Source: Thermoprotei archaeon (GTDB lineage Archaea > Thermoproteota > Thermoprotei_A > Sulfolobales > Ignisphaeraceae). Taken from it: a stretch of DNA of 9,109 nt. The translations under genes were made by a program, and so were the position numbers. How positions within the stretch are numbered: position 1 is the stretch's first letter; each line of letters begins with the position of its first letter. Below, piece after piece: positions 1 through 6,478 of the stretch. The notes under the pieces are model-generated. The model was not told the origin of the DNA. It saw only the letters and a program-made list of their open reading frames with translations, and made no database searches. The stretch covers positions 1-9,109 of the forward strand of contig QMWT01000041.1 in the NCBI GenBank assembly GCA_003661775.1. The letters run 5' to 3'.

Positions 1-253
1 GGGTTTCAGCCTGTCACGATGTTTCTTGGTATACAGTGTACTGGTGCCTCACTTACGGTTAGGAGAAGAGCGTGGTGTTGGATTCTTCATAAAGGGATTC
101 TGGAAGACCTATTTATACGTTCTACCAAGATAAGGAAGCTTTTACTTGCAACATACTGGAGGTTTATCTCTAATTCCCGTTTTACTGCTACGGTAGTTAT
201 TCCATCTCATGCTCCGACGGCAGTATGCCTACTGGTTGCAGTACCGTGGAGAG

Positions 254-268
254 GATCACAATGTGATC
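254..268. repeat. 15-bp perfect palindrome, operator-like
   Basis: GATCACA-A-TGTGATC is a perfect inverted repeat with 7-bp arms and a single central base. The size and symmetry suit a dimeric DNA-binding protein. It lies about 277 bases before the nearest forward gene, so a link to that gene's control is not shown. It could also be chance. Confidence 0.35.
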
Positions 269-500
269 TCTAGGCTGCTGACAACTCTAGGTTTATTCCA
301 ATGGCTGTCTTCTGCATGAAGCAGGTCTAATACTCAAGCAAATCTATCTATTAAGCCACGTTAAGCTACACGAAAAGAGCATGCACTTAACGTTTTGCAT
401 AGAGCCTATGGTCTTCACGCACATCATTAGGATTTAGTACGAGAATGGGGTGGGCGGGCATTGTTGACGTCTTTGCTCTTTCGTAAGTAGTTTAGATCAG

Positions 501-508
501 TTTTATAG
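501..508 (+). promoter_or_regulatory. TATA-like promoter element of the DUF4352-like gene
   Basis: TTTTATAG sits about 40 bases before the ATG at 545, which predicts transcription starting near 530 and a leader of about 15 bases. That leader holds a Shine-Dalgarno-like GGTGGGTGA at 533-541, three bases before the ATG. Together they support 545 as the start. The element is assigned by consensus and spacing only. Confidence 0.5.
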
Positions 509-544
509 TTTTTGTATTGTCTGTATTAACTAGGTGGGTGAGAG

Positions 545-1285
545 ATGAAGACCGGGAAAGCAGTAGTTTTCTTCATACTTGGTCTGATCCTGGCTCTGCT
601 CGCGTTTCCTACAGCTTGGGCTGTTTCTGCGGGTCTAGGATACTCATTCGCGATCATAGCCGTTATCTTGGGAGCGTACTTAGTAGCTAAACGAGGTGAA
701 AGTAGGCTACCTCTAGTTCTGGGTATTGTGCTGCTCATAATCTCTATACTATCGTTGGTGGGGACTGCAACTATCCACATGGGGTTATGGGCTTTTACGG
801 AAGCTGTTAGGAGAGCCACCGAGGCTAAGAGTATCGCGGCTAGTATCGGTGAAACCATAAAGGCTGAGGACTGGGGGATAACGGTACTGGGTCTCAGAAA
901 AGCTGAGTACATAAGGAAAGACGACTCCTATTATAGGGCTAAGGAGGGATACAAGCTAGTTCTGGTAAGGCTCAGAATAGAGAACTTAGGCGGTGAAACC
1001 AGGTCGGCATCGGAGATATGGGATTTCATACTTGTTTCTAACGCCAACAAAAGCTACGAGAGGGTGTACACCTTTAGCCTAAACCCTATTTGGAAAGCAA
1101 CGGATGAGGTAAAGTCAAAGGCAGTAATCTTTGAAGAGCTAAGTACATCCACATCGCTAGCACCGAACACATTCATAGAGGGGGATCTGCTGTTCCAGAT
1201 ACCTATTGATGAAGAACCTTCCAAGCTTCACTTCAAAGTTGGTGTAGTCGGCGGTTACGAGGTGACAGTAGAGCTAACAGAGTGA
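545..1285 (+). CDS. Membrane protein with DUF4352-like extracellular domain
   Basis: The 246-residue product has three hydrophobic segments near residues 7-28, 30-48 and 56-76, then a polar helix rich in Ala and Glu (about 84-105). A beta-rich C-terminal half (about 108-246) follows. In that half the order matches DUF4352-type immunoglobulin-like domains: a 'gy(K)LVLVRLRIENLG' strand near 136-149, an acceptor region with W-D-F, and an 'aPnt..eGdLLFqIP..E.PskL.F' ending. In such families the domain sits outside the membrane on lipoproteins or anchored proteins and its function is usually unknown. The ATG is preceded by a GGTG-type ribosome site and a TATA-like element. It stands alone, 106 bases before the amidotransferase start. 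The domain call is by pattern recognition; the membrane topology is clearer than the function. Confidence 0.75.
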   Translation: MKTGKAVVFFILGLILALLAFPTAWAVSAGLGYSFAIIAVILGAYLVAKRGESRLPLVLGIVLLIISILSLVGTATIHMGLWAFTEAVRRATEAKSIAASIGETIKAEDWGITVLGLRKAEYIRKDDSYYRAKEGYKLVLVRLRIENLGGETRSASEIWDFILVSNANKSYERVYTFSLNPIWKATDEVKSKAVIFEELSTSTSLAPNTFIEGDLLFQIPIDEEPSKLHFKVGVVGGYEVTVELTE

Positions 1286-1333
1286 CGTGAGCGAAGCATT
1301 TGGAAAACATAATGTTTCCCCCGAGGAATCTAC

Positions 1334-1369
1334 TGCACGGCTGTAAAGCTCTTTGGAGTTTATGCTAGT
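1334..1369 (+). repeat. Degenerate echo of the amidotransferase N-terminus
   Basis: Read from 1334, this stretch encodes C-T-A-V-K-L-F-G-V-Y-A-S followed by TAG at 1370-1372. The true gene start at 1383-1421 encodes C-V-A-V-C-R-L-F-G-L-Y-A-N. The two DNA segments agree at about 30 of 39 aligned positions if one TGT codon (the nucleophile Cys) is taken as missing upstream. Many differences fall at third codon positions. The copies are 49-52 bases apart and in different frames. It may be a remnant of a duplicated gene start; chance similarity is possible. Confidence 0.4.
1359..1365 (+). promoter_or_regulatory. Possible TATA element for a leaderless amidotransferase mRNA
   Basis: TTTATGC is centred about 30 bases before the GTG at 1392 and no clear Shine-Dalgarno sequence precedes that codon. 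This arrangement fits a leaderless archaeal transcript beginning at or near the start codon. The match to the TATA consensus is only moderate. Confidence 0.35.
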
Positions 1370-1391
1370 TAGTGTTTTGGGTTGTGTAGCT

Positions 1392-2192
1392 GTGTGTAGG
1401 CTCTTCGGCCTGTATGCCAATACGCCCGTCGATGTCTACTTCAGCTTCTTCGAGTCTCCCAGGGGCAGCTTCGAGGAGCTTTCGCATGGGAATCCTAGTG
1501 GCTGGGGTGTTGCCTGGCTTGATGAGAATGGTTGGCGTATCTATAAGGAGCCCGTGGCACTCTACGCCTCGGCTAGGGCTAGAGAGGTCATCCGAAGGTG
1601 TGTCCGCAGCAAGGTAGTTATCTCCCATGTTAGGCTCGCGAGCGCCGGAGGCATCAGGGTTGAGAATACGCATCCGTGGCTCTATAGGGGCTGGGTCTTC
1701 GCCCACAACGGGACGGTGTACGGTAGGCGGGAGCTGCTGAAGCTGCTCCGCGGGGAGCACCGCGGTCTCGAGGGGGATACCGACTCCGAGGCGCTCTTCC
1801 ACCTAGTGGTGCAGGAGGTCAACGACTTGGGGGACCCCGTGGAGGGTATTGCGAGCGCCGTCGAGAAGATCGTCCGCAGCGGCATCAAGTTCACATCACT
1901 CAACTTCATCGCCAGCAACGGGGAGAAGCTGTACGCCCTTAGATACGCAGCCACATCACCAAGCTACTACACGCTCCACCACATAGAGAGGCCCCGGGAA
2001 AGCCTAGAGCTGAGAAAGCTATCGAGAGAAACACAGCAGCTCATAGCAGCGAAGCTAGCCCGCGGAGAAAAAGCCGTGGTGATAGCCTCAGAACCGATGA
2101 GCGACGAACCGCACTGGAAACCAGTACCAAACAAGCACCTTATGATAGTAAACAGAGACCTAAGCACAGAGCTGAGACCTATAGAGATATGA
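1392..2192 (+). CDS. Class II (N-terminal nucleophile) glutamine amidotransferase
   Basis: The open frame extends upstream to a TTG at 1353, but the GTG at 1392 is directly followed by TGT. This gives Met-Cys-Arg-Leu-Phe-Gly, and class II amidotransferases need Cys at residue 2 as the nucleophile that hydrolyses glutamine to ammonia. From this start (266 residues) the family motifs follow in order: NPSGWG at 34-39, H-V-R at 79-81, N-T-H-P at 92-95, the oxyanion motif H-N-G at 105-107 and G-D-T-D-S-E at 128-133. The length suits the short stand-alone group (YafJ/EgtC-like, Pfam GATase_4/6) with no attached synthase domain, so the acceptor of the ammonia cannot be named; a glutaminase or peptide-type amidohydrolase role is also possible. 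The first three quarters are G+C rich; the last 70 codons shift to an A-rich style. It is a cytoplasmic enzyme and appears to be transcribed alone. Confidence 0.88.
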   Translation: MCRLFGLYANTPVDVYFSFFESPRGSFEELSHGNPSGWGVAWLDENGWRIYKEPVALYASARAREVIRRCVRSKVVISHVRLASAGGIRVENTHPWLYRGWVFAHNGTVYGRRELLKLLRGEHRGLEGDTDSEALFHLVVQEVNDLGDPVEGIASAVEKIVRSGIKFTSLNFIASNGEKLYALRYAATSPSYYTLHHIERPRESLELRKLSRETQQLIAAKLARGEKAVVIASEPMSDEPHWKPVPNKHLMIVNRDLSTELRPIEI

Positions 2193-2627
2193 GCAACAAA
2201 ATAATGACAACATGACTTCCGCAGTGCTGCAGAGAGTTTATCGAGTTTCAGGTGACTGCACTTGTAGATCCGTTTAAGGGAAATTGAGCTATCAAAGTTA
2301 GTACAATTATTGGTGCTATTGCTAGATTCTGAACTTCACAAACTCTTGTCCTAAGCAGATCGAGACTGTGAACGCATCATGTTAACCGAAAGGCGAGGGA
2401 CGCTCCGCTATCTGCATAAGTGTTCATCTAAATCTTTGGATATCTTGTATATCCAGCAGCTTTTGGCACCGACTACCAGAAAAACCTCTAAAGAATTTCG
2501 CTTAAAATACTACATAAAATACTACACACAGAATCCCTGTAATGCTGCGATAGCAATCTGTAATTGCGAGACTATTTACAGTATATTGCTGTAGACACTA
2601 CATTTCCTCCTAAGGTGCCGGTTTAAC
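2193..2627. other. Intergenic stretch with no supported gene
   Basis: Only short open frames occur. A 71-codon forward frame (2379-2594) is rich in Tyr, Cys and Asn with no family resemblance and no ribosome site, so it is not called. A 28-codon open stretch near 2269-2355, rich in Leu and Glu, could be debris of a gene but cannot be tied to one. The region holds a 12-bp tandem repeat (2503-2526) and a 6-bp inverted repeat, GGATAT with ATATCC (2438-2454). Confidence 0.5.
2503..2526. repeat. Two exact tandem copies of a 12-bp unit
   Basis: TAAAATACTACA occurs twice head to tail (2503-2514 and 2515-2526) with no mismatch, followed by CACAC. The unit contains a TATA-like core, so the pair could act as doubled promoter or operator half-sites, or may be simple slippage or duplication in non-coding DNA. 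Confidence 0.7.
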
Positions 2628-2753
2628 ATGATGAGACGCGTAGAGAGCTTCTTCTTGAAGTCAAGGGTTAGCGGAAGGGATCTAGTTAAGATACGCGGAA
2701 CTATTGCCGAAATTATTGCTTATAGGTACCTGTTAAAGTACATTTGCCTTTGA
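2628..2753 (+). CDS. Small 41-residue ORF, possibly a truncated gene
   Basis: An ATG at 2628 (second ATG at 2631) opens 41 codons ending in TGA at 2751-2753. AAGGTG at 2612-2617 is a fair Shine-Dalgarno site about 10 bases upstream, and a TATA-like run (CTATTTACAG) lies about 50 bases upstream. The product looks like real protein: a basic start, then V-S-G-R-D-L-V-K-I-R-G-T-I-A-E-I-I-A-Y-R-Y-L. The R-G-x-I-A-E-I-I-A part resembles the first helix of several small nuclease-like families, but this is only an impression. It ends abruptly and its last 34 bases overlap the 3' end of the opposing HD-like gene, so it may be the head of a gene whose body was lost. I do not recognise it. Confidence 0.35.
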   Translation: MMRRVESFFLKSRVSGRDLVKIRGTIAEIIAYRYLLKYICL

Positions 2754-3380
2754 ACCTTAAAGACAAGGGAACACTTCTCGCTGGATCCATTGAGTAGTGA
2801 TGTTATGTAGGTGTAGACGAGTTTTCTCGTGGATTCTTCGATGCATTTCTTCATATCTCTGGATAGGCTGTGGAGGAGCTTCTCCACATTGTCTCTCTGT
2901 TTGGAGAAGTCCCTGTTTATGAGGTTTAGGATGCTGTTCACCATATCTCTAACTTTTCTGAATACGAACTCCATAGCTTCTTCTCTCCTCAGGCTAACTG
3001 TTCTTAGGAGCCCTCGAGCCGAAGGGCTTGTGTACACCTGCCCCGTATCTACATCCTCGTACAGCGTTGCGAAACCCGCTCTCCTGATCTCCTTTATGAT
3101 GTGCTTGACCAGGGCACCATACTTTAACTTCATGAGGAGAGAGCACACGTAGTCCATGATGTGTATGGTGAAGCACTGCCTTGACACCTTCAGACCCGTG
3201 CAGACGATAAACTTCGTTAGCAACCTTATACAGCTCATCCGGATCCCAGTGTCCATAAGCTATGAGCCTACCTTTGTCGTGATCTAATCCTGAGTCTATA
3301 AACTCATTCACTTTATGCATAAGATCACGCGGAATACCGCATAAATCACCCAAGACCTCATGAACAGCCCACCTAGGCAC
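2720..3380 (-). pseudogene. HD-domain-like protein gene, broken by one extra base
   Basis: The gene starts at GTG 3380-3378 (Met-Pro-Arg-Trp-Ala-Val-His) and reads well to about 3159. The residues are H7, then H34-D35-x-G-R, then V-K-A-V-L-H-H. From about 3157 the sensible protein continues in the next frame (M-D-Y-V-C-S-L-L) to TAA at 2720-2722. Dropping one base near 3158 gives a 219-residue protein that aligns without a gap in this stretch to the intact homologue at 6479-7216, matching V-K-A, a His and the Asp four residues later. H...HD...D is the skeleton of the HD metal-dependent phosphohydrolase superfamily. The last 100 residues are helical, charged and coiled-coil-like. The original frame runs on to a stop at about 2994, giving 128 residues with a meaningless tail. 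It may be a recent pseudogene, a sequencing error or, less likely, recoding; no slippery site is evident. Confidence 0.7.
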
Positions 3381-3480
3381 GAATTACCCGCCCCGAAAGA
3401 ATGAAGCTTTCACGGCGAGATAAGCATCGTTAGCAATCTACATTTTTGTGTTTTAGAGGAAGGCTGTTTCTGGGGCTACG
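3381..3480. promoter_or_regulatory. Divergent promoter region between HD-like and surface-protein genes
   Basis: This 100-bp gap separates two divergent starts. On the plus strand TGTTTTAGA (about 3449-3457) lies roughly 28 bases before the GTG at 3481, consistent with a near-leaderless transcript. On the minus strand a G-rich run (GGGGCGGG) lies about 6 bases before the HD-like GTG and might serve as a weak ribosome site. No clear shared operator is seen. Confidence 0.35.
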
Positions 3481-4107
3481 GTGGATCAGGGCTCCTCCAG
3501 GCTTGTTGCTGTAGTTGCTGTGCTCCTAGCATTGGTCGGGTTCCTGAGCGGTGCCCTAGTGGGTCCTTACATGAACCCGCGATACGTAACTGAGACAGTG
3601 ACTGTCACAACTACTGCGCTGACAACAGTGACTATTGCCAAGACGGAGTTCCTGCCCACCACCACTACCGTAACAAAGACCTTCACCATTACAGCGGTGC
3701 CGACAATGAGGATCACGGTGGTTACTACCTCGCTGCAAGAGCAGCCGTCGCGTTTAAGGGTCGGAGAATCGAAGACATATACATTCTCGTTACCTACATG
3801 CAGGTACAGGGCTATCGAAGTGTACCTCGAGCGTGGGAGCACCATAGCTGTTGAGTGGGATAGCGATCGACAGGTTTTCGTTGGTGTTGGCACGAAGCAG
3901 GAACTCGATGCCTTGTTGAGCAACAAGCTCTGTTTATCAGCACACATGGAATTCAGACTCGTTTTCACCCACGATGGCTACGGGTACAGCGGCAGGATAG
4001 AGTATAGAGCACCTTACACCGGGACGCACTACGTAGTGGTCTTCACGGGGTGGAACTTCGGAACCTACACAGCCGATATAACACTGAAGATAACGAGAAC
4101 AAGCTAG
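3481..4107 (+). CDS. Anchored or secreted surface protein with Thr-rich stalk
   Basis: The 208-residue product starts with GTG and has a short N-terminus (S-S-R), then one strong hydrophobic segment at about 8-28 that could be a signal peptide or an N-terminal membrane anchor. Residues 36-85 form a Thr/Val-rich linker (repeats such as ETVTVTTT and TTTTVTK), typical of crenarchaeal surface proteins where it is thought to be an extended, often glycosylated stalk. Residues about 90-208 form a beta-rich domain ending in 'EYRAPYTGTHYVVVF...GTYTADITLKI'. This order resembles PPC-type beta-sandwich domains of exported archaeal proteins. Cys107 and Cys151 could form a disulphide. The likely place is the outer face of the cell envelope; the binding partner is unknown. 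A TATA-like element about 28 bases upstream supports the start. It is not in an obvious operon; 145 bases separate it from the helicase gene. Confidence 0.7.
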   Translation: MDQGSSRLVAVVAVLLALVGFLSGALVGPYMNPRYVTETVTVTTTALTTVTIAKTEFLPTTTTVTKTFTITAVPTMRITVVTTSLQEQPSRLRVGESKTYTFSLPTCRYRAIEVYLERGSTIAVEWDSDRQVFVGVGTKQELDALLSNKLCLSAHMEFRLVFTHDGYGYSGRIEYRAPYTGTHYVVVFTGWNFGTYTADITLKITRTS

Positions 4108-4227
4108 GGACAAACACGTTACACTCCGTTCAGAGAAAAGTGCTAGCTTCACTCCTTTCGCCGGCAAGAGCACCATCGAGCCTAGCGTCACCAGCTGCGG
4201 ACTGTGTGGCAGGGGGTCTACAGCAAC

Positions 4228-4235
4228 ATAAAATA
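4228..4235 (+). promoter_or_regulatory. TATA-like element before the helicase gene
   Basis: ATAAAATA is a good archaeal TATA match. Its centre predicts transcription starting near 4258, a few bases after the ATG at 4253. This hints that translation may begin at an in-frame GTG at 4277 or 4295 instead; the latter has a GGTAGGGG run about 8 bases upstream. Confidence 0.45.
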
Positions 4236-4252
4236 CATTCTTATCGTGGAGT

Positions 4253-6325
4253 ATGTATGGTGCTCTAACTAGAGTAGTGGTAGGGGCAGTAGTAGTGGGT
4301 TCCAGGGGTCGATACAGTGTTAAGACCCCATTTGAATTCTGCCCTAGATGCGGGACCCTACTTAGCATCGAGCGTAAGCTAGGCGAGACCATACTAAAGT
4401 GCCGTAAATGTGGATATTACAAAGTCTTGTTTAAGGGATCGCTAATAGACGTGATGGAGGAGCTGCTGCGCAAGGAGATCAGCTCCGTTCTTAAAGGCGA
4501 GGTAGGTAAGAAGTACAGGTCTTATGTTGTTGACGTATCTAGCGGCATTGCAACTCTTGATGTAAGTAGCCTCGATGTCTTGTTCGAGCCAGGAGACCCA
4601 ATAGGCTACGTACGTCAGGATGGGGTGAAGTACTTAGGCACTGTGCTGGATTCCGGGGGAGGTACCTTAACGGTGCTCTTACCAAGCTGCTGTAGCGACG
4701 ATATAAGAGAGGGTGAGGAGATACCGATCACGGATTACGAACCTCTAATCAGCTACGATCTCCAGCTAAGACTCATCAAAGCCATTAAAGATGGTGCCGG
4801 AGACACACCAGGCGATGTCGTCATACACAACACCTACCCGATAAAACTGTTCCTACATGAGACTGAGCAACCGGAACTGAATTACGTACACTTAAGTGAT
4901 CCTAAAGACGTTAAGGGTGATTTCCGCCTCGATGACTCCCAGCGCAGGGCTGTTGAGGCGGCTCTAGGGCTTAGAAAAAATGAGATGCTACTCATAATCG
5001 GACCGCCGGGTACTGGCAAGACCAGGGTTATTGCTAAGATAGCTTATGAACTCATGAAGCAGGGCGAGAAGGTACTGATATCCTCACACACCAACAGAGC
5101 TGTTGATAATGCTATAGAGCTACTCCCCTTAGAACATACACTAAGGGTAGGTAGGCCTGAGAAGGTGCTAGATACCATAAAGCCCTACCTACTGAGCTAT
5201 AGGTACAGGGAAAGGCTGGGTAAGGAGTTAGAGGATATCGAGAAAGAGATTAAGGGGTATATAAACGGGATTAAGGTTTTTAAGGAATTAATGAAGAATT
5301 GCAGAGACCGTACCGCACGTGACAATATGAAGCGTAAGATAGCTGAGCGGAAGATGGAATTGCTTAACCTCCTCAAGAGGCGGAGTGAGATCATAAGGCA
5401 AGCAGTTAATGAGCTGGTTAATGAGGTCAAGATAATTGGCTCCACACTGATTAGATCCCAGCTATACCCTTTAAATCACCTCAAGTTCGATACTGTTATA
5501 ATTGATGAAGCTAGCCAAGCGTCTGTAACACTAGCACTCTTAGCCATGGTTAAGGCAGATAAGTGGGTGGTCGTAGGTGACCATAATCAGCTACTCCCTA
5601 TATTTAGGTCTGAGGACGCCGAACCCTATCGTGAGGAGCTCAGCGCCTTCACGCGCTTACTGAGCAAGTACAAGCATAGGCACTTATGGCTTAAGATACA
5701 CTACAGAAGCCACCCCGACATCATAGGCTTCTCAGCAAAGTACGTGTACAACGGTGAAATAAAGCCGCACCCTAGCTGTTACAGAAGGAAGTTAGCCCTT
5801 AAATACAGTCCAAGTATAGAAGTGCTAACTCCAGAGAAACCCGTGGTCTTCATCCACGTCGACTCACATGACGAGGTTGTGGTAGAAGGGTCTGGACGTG
5901 CATCAAGGAGGAATAGAGGCGAGGCCGAGGTTATTGTTGGGATTGTTAAGGAGCTTCTTAGATGCGGTACCGACCCCAAGTCGATAGGAGTGATAACTCC
6001 GTATAGAGCGCAGAGAGGGTTAATAGTAGAGCTATTGAAGAGCGAAGGCATAGAAGGTATTGAGGTTAATACTGTTGACGCTTTTCAAGGCAGGGAGAAG
6101 GACGTAGTGATATACAGCATAACGAGTACCTCTAACCTCAAATTCGCTTCAGATAAGCACAGGCTCAACGTAGCACTGACCAGAGCTAAGCGCAAGCTAA
6201 TCGTAGTAGGTAATGCATACGCGATAAGCAAAGAGCCTGCTAGCTCACTCCTAAAGAAATTTCTCACATACTGCACAGAGAAGAAGTCAGTATTTAATTG
6301 GAGTAAGAAGATGTGGAGCCTCTAG
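4253..6325 (+). CDS. SF1 helicase, UPF1/DNA2-like, with N-terminal zinc ribbon
   Basis: The 690-residue product carries all the core helicase motifs. They are a Q-motif-like L-D-D-S-Q-R at 226-231, Walker A GPPGTGKT at 250-257, motif Ia S-S-H-T-N-R at 277-282, Walker B D-E-A-S-Q at 418-422, motif III G-D-H-N-Q-L at 442-447, motif IV Y-R-S-H-P at 484-488, motif V V-D-A-F-Q-G-R-E at 608-615 and motif VI A-L-T-R-A-K at 641-646. DEAS and the order of motifs place it in SF1B near UPF1/IGHMBP2/DNA2, which move 5' to 3' on nucleic acid using ATP. Before the core are a four-Cys zinc ribbon (C30, C33, C50, C53, spaced like the RPB9/TFS N-terminal ribbon) and a beta-rich region at about 90-160 that may be the family's barrel. 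Residues 315-395 are charged helices, probably the stalk. Motif III reads QLLP rather than the usual QLPP. The start could instead be GTG at 4277 or 4295. DNA versus RNA as substrate cannot be decided. Confidence 0.88.
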   Translation: MYGALTRVVVGAVVVGSRGRYSVKTPFEFCPRCGTLLSIERKLGETILKCRKCGYYKVLFKGSLIDVMEELLRKEISSVLKGEVGKKYRSYVVDVSSGIATLDVSSLDVLFEPGDPIGYVRQDGVKYLGTVLDSGGGTLTVLLPSCCSDDIREGEEIPITDYEPLISYDLQLRLIKAIKDGAGDTPGDVVIHNTYPIKLFLHETEQPELNYVHLSDPKDVKGDFRLDDSQRRAVEAALGLRKNEMLLIIGPPGTGKTRVIAKIAYELMKQGEKVLISSHTNRAVDNAIELLPLEHTLRVGRPEKVLDTIKPYLLSYRYRERLGKELEDIEKEIKGYINGIKVFKELMKNCRDRTARDNMKRKIAERKMELLNLLKRRSEIIRQAVNELVNEVKIIGSTLIRSQLYPLNHLKFDTVIIDEASQASVTLALLAMVKADKWVVVGDHNQLLPIFRSEDAEPYREELSAFTRLLSKYKHRHLWLKIHYRSHPDIIGFSAKYVYNGEIKPHPSCYRRKLALKYSPSIEVLTPEKPVVFIHVDSHDEVVVEGSGRASRRNRGEAEVIVGIVKELLRCGTDPKSIGVITPYRAQRGLIVELLKSEGIEGIEVNTVDAFQGREKDVVIYSITSTSNLKFASDKHRLNVALTRAKRKLIVVGNAYAISKEPASSLLKKFLTYCTEKKSVFNWSKKMWSL

Positions 6326-6441
6326 AGCTACCAATGAAGTACATATCAACAAATCACCGCATAGTTGAACCCGAAGGATTCTTCGAGAAACACAAATCAA
6401 TGTTTAAAGAGCGTGTTAAGTTAATGCTAGGTATTGTATAA
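6313..6441 (+). CDS. Small ORF overlapping the helicase end
   Basis: A GTG at 6313 inside the helicase tail opens 42 codons in another frame, ending at TAA 6439-6441; an internal ATG at 6334 would give 35 residues. GGAG at 6299-6302 lies about 10 bases before the GTG, so translational coupling to the helicase is possible. The product is highly charged with aromatic residues (E-P-E-G-F-F-E-K-H-K, then M-F-K-E-R-V-K) and reads like the C-terminal helix of a normal protein. It may be a genuine small partner of the helicase or the tail of a decayed gene. No family is recognised. Confidence 0.35.
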   Translation: MEPLELPMKYISTNHRIVEPEGFFEKHKSMFKERVKLMLGIV

Positions 6442-6449
6442 TAATCAAA

Positions 6450-6463
6450 ATGTGTTGACACAT
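6450..6463 (-). terminator. Weak hairpin between convergent genes
   Basis: ATGTG-TTGA-CACAT can form a 5-bp stem with a 4-base loop in the gap between the forward small ORF and the end of the minus-strand HD-like gene. Read on the minus strand it is followed by a T-rich run (TTTTGATTATT), which suits termination of the HD-like transcript. The stem is short, so this is tentative. Confidence 0.25.
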
Positions 6464-6478
6464 CAAGCTTGTGCATCT

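Larger units (their letters stand above)
1..544. other. Gene-poor left end, no supported gene
   Basis: No convincing coding region is seen. One forward frame is open from the window edge to a TAG at 271-273, but its residue composition is odd (many Trp, Arg and Cys, no recognisable pattern), and it could at most be the tail of a gene starting outside. On the minus strand a 24-codon ORF runs from an ATG at 461-459 to a stop at 389-387; its residues look protein-like (a D-V-R-E-D-H stretch) but it is too short to claim. A 15-bp palindrome lies at 254-268 and the promoter of the next gene at about 501-508. Confidence 0.5.

Noticed and set aside
19..273. Forward open frame of 84 codons at the left edge
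   Set aside because: No ribosome site, no family pattern, odd composition. It is open to the window edge, so it can only be excluded by seeing further left.
387..461. Minus-strand 24-codon ORF starting at 461
   Set aside because: Protein-like residues but too short; neither downstream frame tried continues it convincingly, so it is mentioned only in the left-end entry.
1365..1802. Minus-strand 145-codon frame opposite the amidotransferase
   Set aside because: The forward frame carries the full set of catalytic motifs; the reverse frame is a G+C-rich shadow.
2379..2594. Forward 71-codon frame
   Set aside because: Unusual composition, no ribosome site, spans the non-coding 12-bp tandem repeat.
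2628..2660. C/D-box small RNA suggested by ATGATGA
   Set aside because: No CTGA-type D box at the right distance; the motif is better explained by two ATG codons of a small ORF.
3155..3175. Programmed frameshift in the HD-like gene
   Set aside because: No slippery heptamer, stop-codon context or strong downstream stem was seen; a mutation or read error is simpler.
5197..5445. Minus-strand 82-codon frame within the helicase gene
   Set aside because: Ser/Leu/Ile-rich shadow of the charged helical stalk of the helicase on the other strand.
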